Below the pieces are notes generated by a model that was not told where the DNA came from, ran no database searches, and saw only the letters and a program-made list of their open reading frames with translations. A stretch of 64,000 bases of DNA, from the NCBI RefSeq assembly GCF_949152225.1, contig NZ_CASCJC010000001.1, positions 496,001 to 560,000 of the forward strand, given 5' to 3'. How positions within the stretch are numbered: the first letter of the stretch is position 1; each line of letters opens with the position of its first letter. The translations under genes were made by a program, and so were the position numbers. The stretch is from Ligilactobacillus sp900765635. GTDB lineage: Bacteria > Bacillota > Bacilli > Lactobacillales > Lactobacillaceae. Positions 1 through 8,713 of this stretch are shown piece after piece.

Positions 1-690
1 AATATTCAAGCACAAAATGCTGTTGCTTTTGATATTTCGGCTGCATGTTCAGGATTTATCTATGCATTAGAAGTAGCTAAACGCTTTTTAAGTTCTCCAG
101 ATATCAAACGTGTGATGGTAATTGGCGGCGAGGTTTTGTCAAAAGTTTTAGACTGGCAAGATCGCACTACAGCTGTTTTGTTTGGAGATGGAGCTGCCGG
201 AGTTTTATTAGCCAAAGATGAGACTAAACAAAGTCAAATTTTAGCAGCTGATTTAAAAACTTTTGGAGACCAAGGAAAAAACTTAATTGCTGGAACAACG
301 CAGGCAATTTGTCAATTTCCAAATACACGAGATGAAAAGTTAGAAGCTTTCCAGATGGATGGTAGAGAGGTTTACAAATTTGCAACTCATGAGGTACCGG
401 CATCTATTGAACGGGCTTGTCAAAAAGCTGATATTTCATTAGATGAGGTTACCCATTTTATCTTGCATCAGGCAAATGCAAGGATTATTCAGTCAATCGC
501 CAAACGTTTAAAACAACCACTTGATAAGTTTGACTTAAATATTGCCGATTATGGTAATACATCAGCTGCTAGTGTACCGTTATTGCTAGATGAGTTGAAT
601 AAAAAAGGTCAATTAAAGCGAGGACAAATCATTGTTTTGAGTGGCTTTGGTGGCGGTTTGACGGTGGGAACACATGTTATTAAATTTTAA
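1..690 (+). CDS. fabH: 3-oxoacyl-ACP synthase III, 5'-truncated by window edge
   Basis: FabH condenses acetyl-CoA with malonyl-ACP to start each fatty-acid chain in the cytoplasm. The reading frame is open from base 1, so the gene begins outside the window; 229 codons remain and roughly 95 N-terminal residues are missing compared with the usual length of about 325. The full Cys-His-Asn triad is visible: Cys at fragment residue 16 (AACSGF), His at 156 (HQAN) and Asn at 186 (GNTSAAS). An internal ATG at 112 is not a credible start because it would remove the catalytic Cys. It is the first visible gene of the fatty-acid operon and is followed 37 nt later by acpP. Confidence 0.96.
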   Translation, partial: NIQAQNAVAFDISAACSGFIYALEVAKRFLSSPDIKRVMVIGGEVLSKVLDWQDRTTAVLFGDGAAGVLLAKDETKQSQILAADLKTFGDQGKNLIAGTTQAICQFPNTRDEKLEAFQMDGREVYKFATHEVPASIERACQKADISLDEVTHFILHQANARIIQSIAKRLKQPLDKFDLNIADYGNTSAASVPLLLDELNKKGQLKRGQIIVLSGFGGGLTVGTHVIKF

Positions 691-727
691 TAAAAATATT
701 TTTGAATTTTAAAGGAGATTTTTAATC

Positions 728-964
728 ATGACAGAAGAACAAATTTTTGAAAAAGTAAAAGAAATCGTAGTAGAACAATTAGATACAGAAGAAGAAATCA
801 CAATGGCTTCCGATATCAAGGAAGACTTAGATGCAGATAGCTTAGACGTGTTTGAAATCATGAACGAACTTGAAGATGAATTAGACGTTAAGTTAGAAGC
901 AAACGAAAACGTTAAGACAATTGGTGACGTTGTTAGCTATGTTAAGGCTGAATTAGACAAATAA
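728..964 (+). CDS. acpP: acyl carrier protein
   Basis: A 78-residue acidic protein that carries growing acyl chains on a 4'-phosphopantetheine arm. The attachment serine is Ser38 in the DADSLD motif, and length and charge are typical of bacterial ACP. A strong ribosome site (aaaggagat) lies just upstream. It sits between fabH and fabD in the fatty-acid operon. Its codon choice looks like that of a highly expressed gene (many AAC and GTT codons), as expected for an abundant protein. Confidence 0.97.
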   Translation: MTEEQIFEKVKEIVVEQLDTEEEITMASDIKEDLDADSLDVFEIMNELEDELDVKLEANENVKTIGDVVSYVKAELDK

Positions 965-982
965 TTAAGAGGTGTGCAGGCC

Positions 983-1930
983 ATGGAAAAGTTTGGACTT
1001 TTATTTAGTGGTCAAGGTGCGCAATATCCTCAAATGGGAATGGATCTTTATAATAAAGATCCATTATTTAAAGAGATAATCGATCGTGCAAATGCAGTTT
1101 TAACCAATATGGATTTGGTAGCAGTTTTAAATAACGAAGATGATGCTTTAAGTCAAACCAAATACGTGCAACCAGCAATCGTTGCGGTTAGTTTAGGTTT
1201 GTTTACAATGCTTAAGCGAGATATACCCGAATTACCTATTCAAGCAATGCTAGGCTTGTCATTAGGTGAGTATGCAGCATTGATTGCCAGTGGTGTATTA
1301 GAGTTTGAAGAAGGCATGCAAATTTTGCAAGATAGAGCAAGTTATATGCAAGCAGATGCGCAAGCTAAAGCAAGTAAGATGGCGGCTTTATTACAGCCAG
1401 ATATTGATTTGGTTAAACAGATTTGCCAAGATTGTACTACAAATGAAGAAACAGTCAGCATCGCAAATTACAATTCACCTAAGCAAGTGGTGATTGGCGG
1501 CAGTGTTGGTGCCGTACAAAAAGCGATGACTGAATTAGCCGAAAAAGGCGGGGCCAAGAAAGTCGTTGAACTAAAAGTTAGTGGCGCGTTTCATACCCCG
1601 CTTTTTGTAAATGCTAGTCAAAAAATGGCAAAGCGCTTAAGTAAAGTTACATTTGCCAAGTCAAATGTGCCAGTAATTAGTAACACAACTTGTCAGCCAT
1701 TTGATGATAAAGTTGCAGATACTTTGGTTAAGCAATTAATTAGTCCAACACATTTTGCTAGTTGTAGTGCATATATGTTTGACAAACTAGGAGTCAATGC
1801 GGTCTTAGAATTAGGCCCTGGCGACACTTTATGTAAATTTGTTAAGCAAGTCGATCGAAAAGTTGCGCGTTACCATATAGAAAATTATGAAGGATATCAA
1901 GCATTCTTAGATGCTATTAGAGGTAATTAA
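983..1930 (+). CDS. fabD: malonyl-CoA:ACP transacylase
   Basis: FabD transfers malonyl from CoA to ACP and supplies the extender unit for FabH and FabF. The N-terminal LFSGQGAQ motif, the nucleophile Ser94 in GLSLGEY and the partner His204 in GAFHTP are all present; 315 residues is the usual size. I chose the ATG at 983 over the in-frame GTG at 974 because the ribosome site aagagg (967-972) overlaps the GTG but stands about 10 nt before the ATG. The stop codon directly abuts the fabG start. Confidence 0.95.
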   Translation: MEKFGLLFSGQGAQYPQMGMDLYNKDPLFKEIIDRANAVLTNMDLVAVLNNEDDALSQTKYVQPAIVAVSLGLFTMLKRDIPELPIQAMLGLSLGEYAALIASGVLEFEEGMQILQDRASYMQADAQAKASKMAALLQPDIDLVKQICQDCTTNEETVSIANYNSPKQVVIGGSVGAVQKAMTELAEKGGAKKVVELKVSGAFHTPLFVNASQKMAKRLSKVTFAKSNVPVISNTTCQPFDDKVADTLVKQLISPTHFASCSAYMFDKLGVNAVLELGPGDTLCKFVKQVDRKVARYHIENYEGYQAFLDAIRGN

Positions 1931-2662
1931 ATGGATTTAAAAGATAAAGTCGTTTTTGTTACAGGTTCTTCACGCGGAATTGGTGCAGCAATTGCTAAAC
2001 AGTTCGCTAAAGAAAAATGCAATGTGATTTTGAATGCCAGAAAAGAAGTTCCTAGCCAGTTAGTTGAAGAAATTACTTCGTATGGGGTTACTTGTGAAGT
2101 CGTTTTAGGTGATATTTCAAAAGCTGACGATTGCAAGCGAATGGTCAAAGAAATCTATGTGAAATTTGAGCAACTCGATGTTTTAGTCAATAATGCAGGC
2201 ATTACCGATGACAAATTAATGATTGCAATGAAAGAAGAAGACTTTAGAGGCGTTATCGATGTTAACTTAGTAGGGACTTTCCAGATGACACAACCTATTT
2301 TAAAGAAGATGTTTAAGAAAAAAAGTGGTGTGATCATTAATTTGGCTAGTGTTGTTGGATTACACGGAAACATTGGTCAAGCAAACTATGCTGCAAGTAA
2401 AGCAGGGGTAATTGGTTTTACTAAGAGTGTAGCTAAAGAAGGTGCCTTACGAAATGTGCGTTGTAATGCGATTGCACCAGGAATGATCGTAAGTGACATG
2501 ACTGATAAATTAAGTGATAAGGTAAAAGCTGAAATCTTGACACAAATCCCATTGCAGCGTTTTGGTAACACGACTGAAGTAGCACAAGCAGCGGTCTTTT
2601 TAGCACAAAATGACTATATGACCGGCCAAGTGCTTTCAGTTGATGGTGGTATGGGAATCTAA
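1931..2662 (+). CDS. fabG: 3-oxoacyl-ACP reductase
   Basis: An NADPH-dependent short-chain dehydrogenase that reduces 3-oxoacyl-ACP to 3-hydroxyacyl-ACP. It has the Rossmann motif TGSSRGIG (residues 11-18), an NNAG motif near residue 88, and the catalytic Ser140, Tyr153 and Lys157 (YAASK). At 243 residues it is full length. The ATG follows the fabD stop with no gap, which implies translational coupling. The next gene, fabF, starts 18 nt downstream. Confidence 0.96.
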   Translation: MDLKDKVVFVTGSSRGIGAAIAKQFAKEKCNVILNARKEVPSQLVEEITSYGVTCEVVLGDISKADDCKRMVKEIYVKFEQLDVLVNNAGITDDKLMIAMKEEDFRGVIDVNLVGTFQMTQPILKKMFKKKSGVIINLASVVGLHGNIGQANYAASKAGVIGFTKSVAKEGALRNVRCNAIAPGMIVSDMTDKLSDKVKAEILTQIPLQRFGNTTEVAQAAVFLAQNDYMTGQVLSVDGGMGI

Positions 2663-2680
2663 CTAAAGGAGTTCGATTTA

Positions 2681-3916
2681 ATGAATAGAGTAGTGATAAC
2701 CGGGATTGGCGTTGTCAGTCCATTAGGAAATGATACAAAAACATTTGTCGAAAATATTTTTGCTGGCAAATTAGGTATTGGTCCGATAACTAAGTTTGAT
2801 GCTAGTCAAACAGGTATCAGTGTAGCTGGCGAAGTTAAAAATTTTGATCCAACCCAACGTATCGGAAAAAAAGCTGCTCGGCGGATGGATTTGTTTTCAC
2901 AATACGCTTTGCATAGTACTTTAGAAGCGATGGAACAAGCGCAGATTACACCAGAAAATACCGATCCATATGAATTTGGTGTGATTTATGGTTCAGGTAT
3001 TGGGGGCTTAACTACAATTCAAGAACAAGTTATCAAGATGCATGACAACAGTCCACGCCGTGTATCACCAATGTTTGTTCCAACCTCGATTATCAATATG
3101 GCTGCTGGTAATATTGCTTTACACGTAGGTGCTAAAAACATCTGTACTGCTGTTGTAACAGCTTGCGCTTCAGCAACTAATGCAATTGGCGAAGCCTACC
3201 GTCAAATCAAGGATGGTCGTGCACAAGTTATGATTACAGGTGGTTCTGAGGCTTCTGTAAATGAAATCGGAATTGCTGGATTTGCAGCTTTAACGGCTTT
3301 GTCTAGTCAAGAAGATCCAACCAAAGCGTCTCTTCCTTTCGATGAGAATCGTTCAGGTTTTGTCATGGGTGAAGGTGCAGCAACTTTAATTTTAGAAAAC
3401 TATGAACATGCACTTAAACGCGGGGCTAAAATCTTAGGTGAAATTGTTGGTTATGGTGCAACTTGTGATGCTTATCATATGACTTCACCAGATCCTAGTG
3501 GTCAAGGAGCAGCAAGAGCGATGCAACAAGCCATTGACGAAGCTCAAATTACACCACAACAAGTGGGATATATTAATGCACATGGGACAGCAACTAAAGC
3601 CAACGACTCAGGTGAAGCTAAGTCAATTAATTTGGTATTTGGTCAGGATAGTGATGTATGGGTAAGTAGTACTAAATCGATGACAGGTCATCTATTAGGA
3701 GCTGCTGGTGCAATTGAAGCTGTAGCAACGATTGCAGCCTTACAAACGGGTCAACTTCCACCAAACATTGGCTTGAGTAAACAAGATCCTGAATGCGCAG
3801 TTAATGTGGTCGCTAAGGTGGGACAAAGTGTAGCAGATCTAAAATATGCATTAAGTAATTCACTAGGTTTTGGCGGTCATAATGCTGTTTTAGCCTTTAA
3901 AAAATGGGAGGACTAA
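2681..3916 (+). CDS. fabF: 3-oxoacyl-ACP synthase II
   Basis: The elongating condensing enzyme (KAS II). The Cys-His-His triad is complete: Cys162 (TACASA), His301 (HGTATKAND) and His337 (TGHLLGAAGA). At 411 residues it matches FabF. The ribosome site aaggag lies upstream. The last codons (aaatgggaggac) also contain the ribosome site of accB, so the two genes are tightly linked. Confidence 0.96.
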   Translation: MNRVVITGIGVVSPLGNDTKTFVENIFAGKLGIGPITKFDASQTGISVAGEVKNFDPTQRIGKKAARRMDLFSQYALHSTLEAMEQAQITPENTDPYEFGVIYGSGIGGLTTIQEQVIKMHDNSPRRVSPMFVPTSIINMAAGNIALHVGAKNICTAVVTACASATNAIGEAYRQIKDGRAQVMITGGSEASVNEIGIAGFAALTALSSQEDPTKASLPFDENRSGFVMGEGAATLILENYEHALKRGAKILGEIVGYGATCDAYHMTSPDPSGQGAARAMQQAIDEAQITPQQVGYINAHGTATKANDSGEAKSINLVFGQDSDVWVSSTKSMTGHLLGAAGAIEAVATIAALQTGQLPPNIGLSKQDPECAVNVVAKVGQSVADLKYALSNSLGFGGHNAVLAFKKWED

Positions 3917-3921
3917 GAAAC

Positions 3922-4368
3922 GTGGATTTTAATGAAATCAAAAAATTAATGGACGAATTTAACGATTCACCAACCCGTGAATTAGAGATTACAACGGGAG
4001 ATTTTCATATTCATTTGAGCAAAAATGAAACCTTATTTCAACCACAACCGGTAGCTCCTAGTGTTGAAGCATCTGCTACACAAGTAGCCACAGCACCGCT
4101 TCCTGAAGATAGCGAAGAAAAAATGACAGGTCAAATCATCAAAGCACCGATGGTTGGAAGTATTTATTTACAATCACAACCTGATAAACCAGCTTATGTT
4201 AGCGTTGGTAGCAAAGTAAAAAAAGGTGATATTGTCTGCATCATTGAAGCAATGAAAATGATGACAGAAATTAAGAGTGAATTTGATGGAACGATTAGTG
4301 AAATCTTAGTTGACAATGAAGAATTGGTTGAATTTGACCAACCATTGTTTTGTGTTGTGGAGGGATAA
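3922..4368 (+). CDS. accB: biotin carboxyl carrier protein of acetyl-CoA carboxylase
   Basis: Carries the biotin that shuttles CO2 from AccC to the AccDA carboxyltransferase. The C-terminal biotinyl domain has the EAMKMM motif with biotinyl Lys112. A flexible Pro/Ala-rich linker lies at about residues 40-65, and the N-terminal helix is typical of AccB. A longer frame opens at 3904 inside fabF. I chose the GTG at 3922 because the ribosome site gggagga (3906-3912) precedes it with normal spacing. The protein is then 148 residues and starts 5 nt after the fabF stop. Confidence 0.94.
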   Translation: MDFNEIKKLMDEFNDSPTRELEITTGDFHIHLSKNETLFQPQPVAPSVEASATQVATAPLPEDSEEKMTGQIIKAPMVGSIYLQSQPDKPAYVSVGSKVKKGDIVCIIEAMKMMTEIKSEFDGTISEILVDNEELVEFDQPLFCVVEG

Positions 4369-4370
4369 GC

Positions 4371-4796
4371 ATGTTAGATGTTACAGAGATTCAAAAAATT
4401 ATTCCACATCGTTATCCGATGTTATTGATTGATCGAGTTGAAGAACTTCAACCAGGTCAAAAAGCTGTTGCGATTCGTAACGTGACGGCACATGAAGAAG
4501 TTTTTAACGGCCATTTTCCTAATAATCCAGTTTTGCCAGGCGTTTTGATTGTTGAAGCTTTAGCGCAAACGGGTGCGGTAGCTTTATTGTCGTTAGACGA
4601 ATTTAAAGGCAAAACAGCATATTTTGGCGGTATTAAGTCTGCTAAATTTAGAAAAGTTGTCCGTCCAGGCGATACTTTGCGTCTAGAAGTGCAACTAGAT
4701 AAGATTAAAAATAATATTGGCCTAGGCAAGGGTGTTGCTACAATTGATGGCAAAAAAGCTTGCACGGCTGAATTAACTTTTATGATAGGAGATTAA
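4371..4796 (+). CDS. fabZ: 3-hydroxyacyl-ACP dehydratase
   Basis: Hot-dog fold dehydratase that removes water from 3-hydroxyacyl-ACP. The catalytic His48 (FNGHFPNNPVLPG) and Glu62 (VEALAQTG) are present, and 141 residues is normal. The ATG at 4371 is preferred over a TTG at 4350 because ggagg (4359-4363) is correctly placed for it. Placement between accB and accC is a conserved arrangement in lactic acid bacteria, which links dehydration and carboxylation genes in one transcript. Confidence 0.96.
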   Translation: MLDVTEIQKIIPHRYPMLLIDRVEELQPGQKAVAIRNVTAHEEVFNGHFPNNPVLPGVLIVEALAQTGAVALLSLDEFKGKTAYFGGIKSAKFRKVVRPGDTLRLEVQLDKIKNNIGLGKGVATIDGKKACTAELTFMIGD

Positions 4797-4805
4797 CGAA
4801 ACGCG

Positions 4806-6185
4806 ATGTTTTCAAAAGTATTAGTTGCTAATCGTGGGGAAATCGCGGTCCGCATCATTCGTTCGCTAAAAGAACTAGGAATCAAGTCGGTGGCAATCTA
4901 TTCAACTGCCGATCGTGAAAGTTTACATGTTCAACTAGCCGATGAGGCGGTCTGTGTCGGAACCGCGCGGCCACAAGATTCATATTTAAATATGCAAAAC
5001 ATTTTAGCCGCAGCTGTCGGAACGGGTGCACAAGCTATTCATCCAGGGTTTGGCTTCTTATCTGAAAACAGCCGTTTTGTTGAAATGTGTGAAGCTTGTG
5101 GTTTAACATTTATTGGGCCACGTTCTGAAACGATTGATTTAATGGGAAATAAAGCTAACGCTCGAATTCAGATGCAAAAAAGTGGGGTACCAGTTATTCC
5201 TGGAAGCGAAGGATTTATTGCTGATGCTAACGAAGCGAGTGAAATTGCCCAAAGAGTTGGCTATCCCATCTTATTAAAAGCCGCTGCTGGTGGTGGTGGC
5301 AAAGGTATTCGTAAAGTTAACAATCCAGAAGAATTGACTAACGCCTTTGAAGAAGCAAGACGTGAAGCGCAAAGTGCCTTTGGTGATAATCGGATGTATC
5401 TTGAAAAAATCATGGAAAATGTTAAACATATTGAAGTTCAAGTTTTTCGTGATCAAGCAGGGCATGTCGTTTATTTTCCAGAGCGCGATTGTTCACTTCA
5501 ACGCAGTAAACAAAAGGTGATTGAAGAAAGTCCCTGTCAGTTAATCACAGCGGCTCAACGGCAAAAATTAGGTGAAATTTCGGTGCGTGCAGCCAATGCA
5601 ATTGACTATTTAAACACCGGAACAATCGAATTTTTAATGGATCAAGATCATAATTTCTATTTTATGGAAATGAATACTAGAATCCAAGTTGAACATACGG
5701 TAACTGAGATGGTGACTGGTGTTGATTTGGTTAAAGCACAAGTTAAAGTCGCTTATGGTGAAGATTTGCCGTTTACACAAGATGACATTAAGTTGTTAGG
5801 CTCTTCAATTGAATGCCGTATTAATGCCGAAGATCCGGCTAATAATTTTGCACCATCGGTTGGAAAAGTTGATTATTTGTACACTCCAGTAGGAAACCTA
5901 GGGATGCGAATCGATACTGATTTGTATGCTGGCGTAAAAATTTCGCCGTTTTATGATTCGATGATTGCCAAGGTAATTGCTTTAGGCGAAGATCGTCACG
6001 AAGCTATTGAAAAGGTTAAACGGTTATTAAATGAAATGGTGATTTTAGGTATTAAGACTAATCAAGAATTTCATTTGGGTCTGCTAGAAGATCCAGCCTT
6101 TTTGGAAAGTACCGTGACAACTGATTATCTAGAAAAAACATTTTTACCAAGTTGGAGAAGAAGGGAAAAAGATGCAACTATTTAA
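4806..6185 (+). CDS. accC: biotin carboxylase subunit of acetyl-CoA carboxylase
   Basis: ATP-grasp enzyme that carboxylates the biotin on AccB. The N-terminal KVLVANRGEIAVRI signature and the glycine-rich ATP loop at residues 160-168 (AAAGGGGKG) are clear, as are the MEMNTRIQVEHTVTE region and the RINAEDP motif. At 459 residues it is full length. Its 3' end overlaps accD by 14 nt, so the two are probably translationally coupled. Confidence 0.96.
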   Translation: MFSKVLVANRGEIAVRIIRSLKELGIKSVAIYSTADRESLHVQLADEAVCVGTARPQDSYLNMQNILAAAVGTGAQAIHPGFGFLSENSRFVEMCEACGLTFIGPRSETIDLMGNKANARIQMQKSGVPVIPGSEGFIADANEASEIAQRVGYPILLKAAAGGGGKGIRKVNNPEELTNAFEEARREAQSAFGDNRMYLEKIMENVKHIEVQVFRDQAGHVVYFPERDCSLQRSKQKVIEESPCQLITAAQRQKLGEISVRAANAIDYLNTGTIEFLMDQDHNFYFMEMNTRIQVEHTVTEMVTGVDLVKAQVKVAYGEDLPFTQDDIKLLGSSIECRINAEDPANNFAPSVGKVDYLYTPVGNLGMRIDTDLYAGVKISPFYDSMIAKVIALGEDRHEAIEKVKRLLNEMVILGIKTNQEFHLGLLEDPAFLESTVTTDYLEKTFLPSWRRREKDATI

Positions 6186-7026
6186 TGAGTTAAAAACGCT
6201 CGGACACAAGCATATTAAAGCAAATAAAAAAGCTCAAGAGCGCGTACCCTCAGGATTATGGTTGGCTTGCCCTAAGTGTCGCCAAGCTGTTTACCATAAA
6301 GACTTAGGGATATATCAAGCATGTCCACATTGTCAATATGGTTTTAGAATTGGTGCAAGACAACGTTTGCAATGGTTGGTTGATGATTTTAAAGAATTCG
6401 ACAGTGATTTGATGACTGCAGATCCGTTAAATTTTCCTGGTTATCAGGATAAATTAGCTAAAGCACGTAAACAAACAAATTTAAATGATTCGGTTTTAAC
6501 TGGTTTGGCAACAATTTCTAACCAAAGATGTGCTTTAGCAATTATGGATCCAAACTTTGTGATGGGTTCAATGGGAACAATCACTGGTGAAAAGATTACG
6601 CGCTTATTTGAGTTTGCTTTAAAAGAAAGATTACCAGTTGTGATTTTTACGGCTTCTGGTGGAGCTAGAATGCAAGAAGGGATTTTTTCTTTGATGCAAA
6701 TGGCTAAGATTTCACAAGCAGTTAAGCGTCACAAACAAGCCGGTTTGTTTTATTTAACAGTGTTAACAGATCCAACAACTGGTGGGGTGACAGCAAGTTT
6801 TGCAATGCAAGGCGATGTTATTTTATCTGAACCAAGAGCGTTAGTGGGATTTGCGGGCAAACGTGTGATTGAACAAACAATGCATCAAAAAGTTCCAGAA
6901 GATTTGCAAGATGCAGAAACTGTTTTACAAAATGGTTTTATTGATGCAATCGTTGCACGACCTGAATTAAAAAATAGGATTGCTTGGCTTTTGAGCATGC
7001 ATAATACGGAAAGTGAGGTGCGCTAA
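6172..7026 (+). CDS. accD: acetyl-CoA carboxylase carboxyltransferase subunit beta
   Basis: The beta half of the carboxyltransferase that makes malonyl-CoA. It has the N-terminal zinc ribbon typical of AccD, with Cys33, Cys36, Cys51 and Cys54, followed by a crotonase-like domain containing FTASGGARMQEG and the PTTGGVTASFAM loop. Its 284 residues are normal. It starts inside the accC end, using the purine-rich agaagaaggg as ribosome site, and is followed 2 nt later by accA. Confidence 0.95.
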   Translation: MQLFNELKTLGHKHIKANKKAQERVPSGLWLACPKCRQAVYHKDLGIYQACPHCQYGFRIGARQRLQWLVDDFKEFDSDLMTADPLNFPGYQDKLAKARKQTNLNDSVLTGLATISNQRCALAIMDPNFVMGSMGTITGEKITRLFEFALKERLPVVIFTASGGARMQEGIFSLMQMAKISQAVKRHKQAGLFYLTVLTDPTTGGVTASFAMQGDVILSEPRALVGFAGKRVIEQTMHQKVPEDLQDAETVLQNGFIDAIVARPELKNRIAWLLSMHNTESEVR

Positions 7027-7028
7027 TC

Positions 7029-7817
7029 ATGGTGGGATTATTAAAAAAGAAGCGTGTGGCAGCTGACATTGTTGCTGAAGCGCGGAGTCCTAAAAAAATC
7101 ACCGCAACTGAAATTATTAATAATTTATTTCCTGATTTTTTTGAATTACATGGTGATCGTTTAGGAGAAGATGATCCGGCAATCATTGGTGGCCTAGCGT
7201 ATTTCAATGGACAAGCAGTAACGGTAATTGCGATTGATAAAGGAACTAGTCCAGAAGAGCGGATTGCTAAGCATTTTGGAAGCCCAACACCAGGTGGTTA
7301 TCGCAAAACATTACGCTTAATAAAGCAAGCAGAAAAGTTTAATCGTCCAATTTTAGCATTTATTAATACTGCTGGAGCTTATCCAGGGCGTAGTGCAGAA
7401 GAGGGCGGACAAGGCGAAGCGATTGCTAAAAATCTATTGGAGATCAGTGCAATTAAAGTACCGCTGATTAGCGTAATTTTTGGTGAAGGTGGTAGTGGTG
7501 GTGCTTTAGCACTAGCTTGTGGCGATCAAGTCTGGATGTTTGAAAACAGCATGTATTCTGTTTTATCTCCAGAAGGATTTGCATCTATTTTATGGAAAGA
7601 TAGTCAAAAAGCAGGCGAGGCAGCAGAGATTATGCAATTAACTCCAGAAGCCTTGTTAAAGCAAGGAATAATCGAAGGTATTATTGCTGAAGGTGGTTCA
7701 CAACGGCGTATCTGTAAGAATTTGAGTCAAATGTTAAACGAACAATTGCCTAATTTGATGGAACTATCAACCGAAGAATTACTGGCTAAACGCTATGCTC
7801 GTTTCCGGAAATTTTAA
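7029..7817 (+). CDS. accA: acetyl-CoA carboxylase carboxyltransferase subunit alpha
   Basis: Partner of AccD in the malonyl-CoA-forming carboxyltransferase. Recognisable AccA segments are ELHGDRLGEDDPAI, GTSPEERIAKHFG, FINTAGAYPG and the oxyanion-type loop GEGGSGGALAL, followed by YSVLSPEG. At 262 residues it is the short form usual in lactobacilli, without the N-terminal extension of proteobacterial AccA. It follows accD by 2 nt and precedes fabI by 17 nt. Confidence 0.95.
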   Translation: MVGLLKKKRVAADIVAEARSPKKITATEIINNLFPDFFELHGDRLGEDDPAIIGGLAYFNGQAVTVIAIDKGTSPEERIAKHFGSPTPGGYRKTLRLIKQAEKFNRPILAFINTAGAYPGRSAEEGGQGEAIAKNLLEISAIKVPLISVIFGEGGSGGALALACGDQVWMFENSMYSVLSPEGFASILWKDSQKAGEAAEIMQLTPEALLKQGIIEGIIAEGGSQRRICKNLSQMLNEQLPNLMELSTEELLAKRYARFRKF

Positions 7818-7834
7818 GCAAGGAGTGAAAAAAC

Positions 7835-8593
7835 GTGGGAAACTTATTAGAAGGTAAAAAGATTCTTGTTATGGGTGTTGCCAATAAGCGTTCAATCGCA
7901 TGGGGCTGTGCTCAAGTAATGTTAGAACAAGGAGCACAACTCATTTTTACGTATCAAAATGATCGTTTAAAGAAGAGTTTGCTTAAATTGATTGATAATG
8001 AAGATTTGTTAATTGAATGTGATGTAGCTAGTGATGAAAGTATCGCTACAGCTTTTAAACAAATCAAACAACGTTTTGGTAAAGTTGATGGTATCTTACA
8101 TGCTATCGCTTATGCCAACAAAGAAGAACTAGGTGGCGAAATCATGAATGCAAGTCGTCAAGGTTATGCTTTGGCACAAGATATCTCTGCTTATTCTTTG
8201 ATTGCTGTTTCTAAATATGGTCAAGCTATCTTAAATAATCCAGCAAGTATTGTAACTTTATCTTACTTTGGCTCAGAACGTGCAATTCCTAATTATAACA
8301 TTATGGGTGTTGCCAAAGCCTCACTTGAAGCTAGCGTGCGCTATTTAGCACGTGACTTAGGCAAATATGGTGTTCGTGTTAATGCAATTTCAGCTGGAGC
8401 AATCAAGACTTTAGCAGTTACAGGTGTTCAAGGACATGCCGATTTATTGAAAGTATCACAAGAACGTACAGTTGATGGACAATCCGTAACAACTACTGAA
8501 GTCGGTGGCACTTGTGCATTTTTAATGAGTGATTTAGCGACAGGTGTTGTTGGTGACGTGATTTATGTTGATAAAGGCGTACACTTAATTTAA
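7835..8593 (+). CDS. fabI: enoyl-ACP reductase (NADH), FabI type
   Basis: Last step of each elongation cycle. It is a divergent short-chain dehydrogenase with the FabI-type nucleotide loop GVANKRSIAWG (residues 14-24) and the Tyr-x6-Lys catalytic pair Tyr154/Lys161 (YNIMGVAK), and an upstream Tyr in TLSYFG. FabI, rather than the flavoprotein FabK, therefore closes this operon. The start is a GTG with aaggagtg upstream. A strong terminator follows directly, so this is the operon's last gene. Confidence 0.95.
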   Translation: MGNLLEGKKILVMGVANKRSIAWGCAQVMLEQGAQLIFTYQNDRLKKSLLKLIDNEDLLIECDVASDESIATAFKQIKQRFGKVDGILHAIAYANKEELGGEIMNASRQGYALAQDISAYSLIAVSKYGQAILNNPASIVTLSYFGSERAIPNYNIMGVAKASLEASVRYLARDLGKYGVRVNAISAGAIKTLAVTGVQGHADLLKVSQERTVDGQSVTTTEVGGTCAFLMSDLATGVVGDVIYVDKGVHLI

Positions 8594-8601
8594 ACTTCAA
8601 G

Positions 8602-8628
8602 GCGGTGTCTTAAAGACATCGCTTTTTT
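8602..8628 (+). terminator. terminator of the fatty-acid operon
   Basis: Hairpin gcggtgtct / agacatcgc (one G-U pair, 3-nt loop) followed by six Ts, 8 nt after the fabI stop. Confidence 0.9.
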
Positions 8629-8713
8629 AATCGACGCTAATTGCTTACTTGTTTAATGAAGCTTTTGTTAGTAAAATAATAGTAGTGTACAAAAATGAAA
8701 GTGGTGCTAAAAA

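Noticed and set aside
974..982. GTG start for fabD
   Set aside because: It overlaps the ribosome site that serves the ATG at 983.
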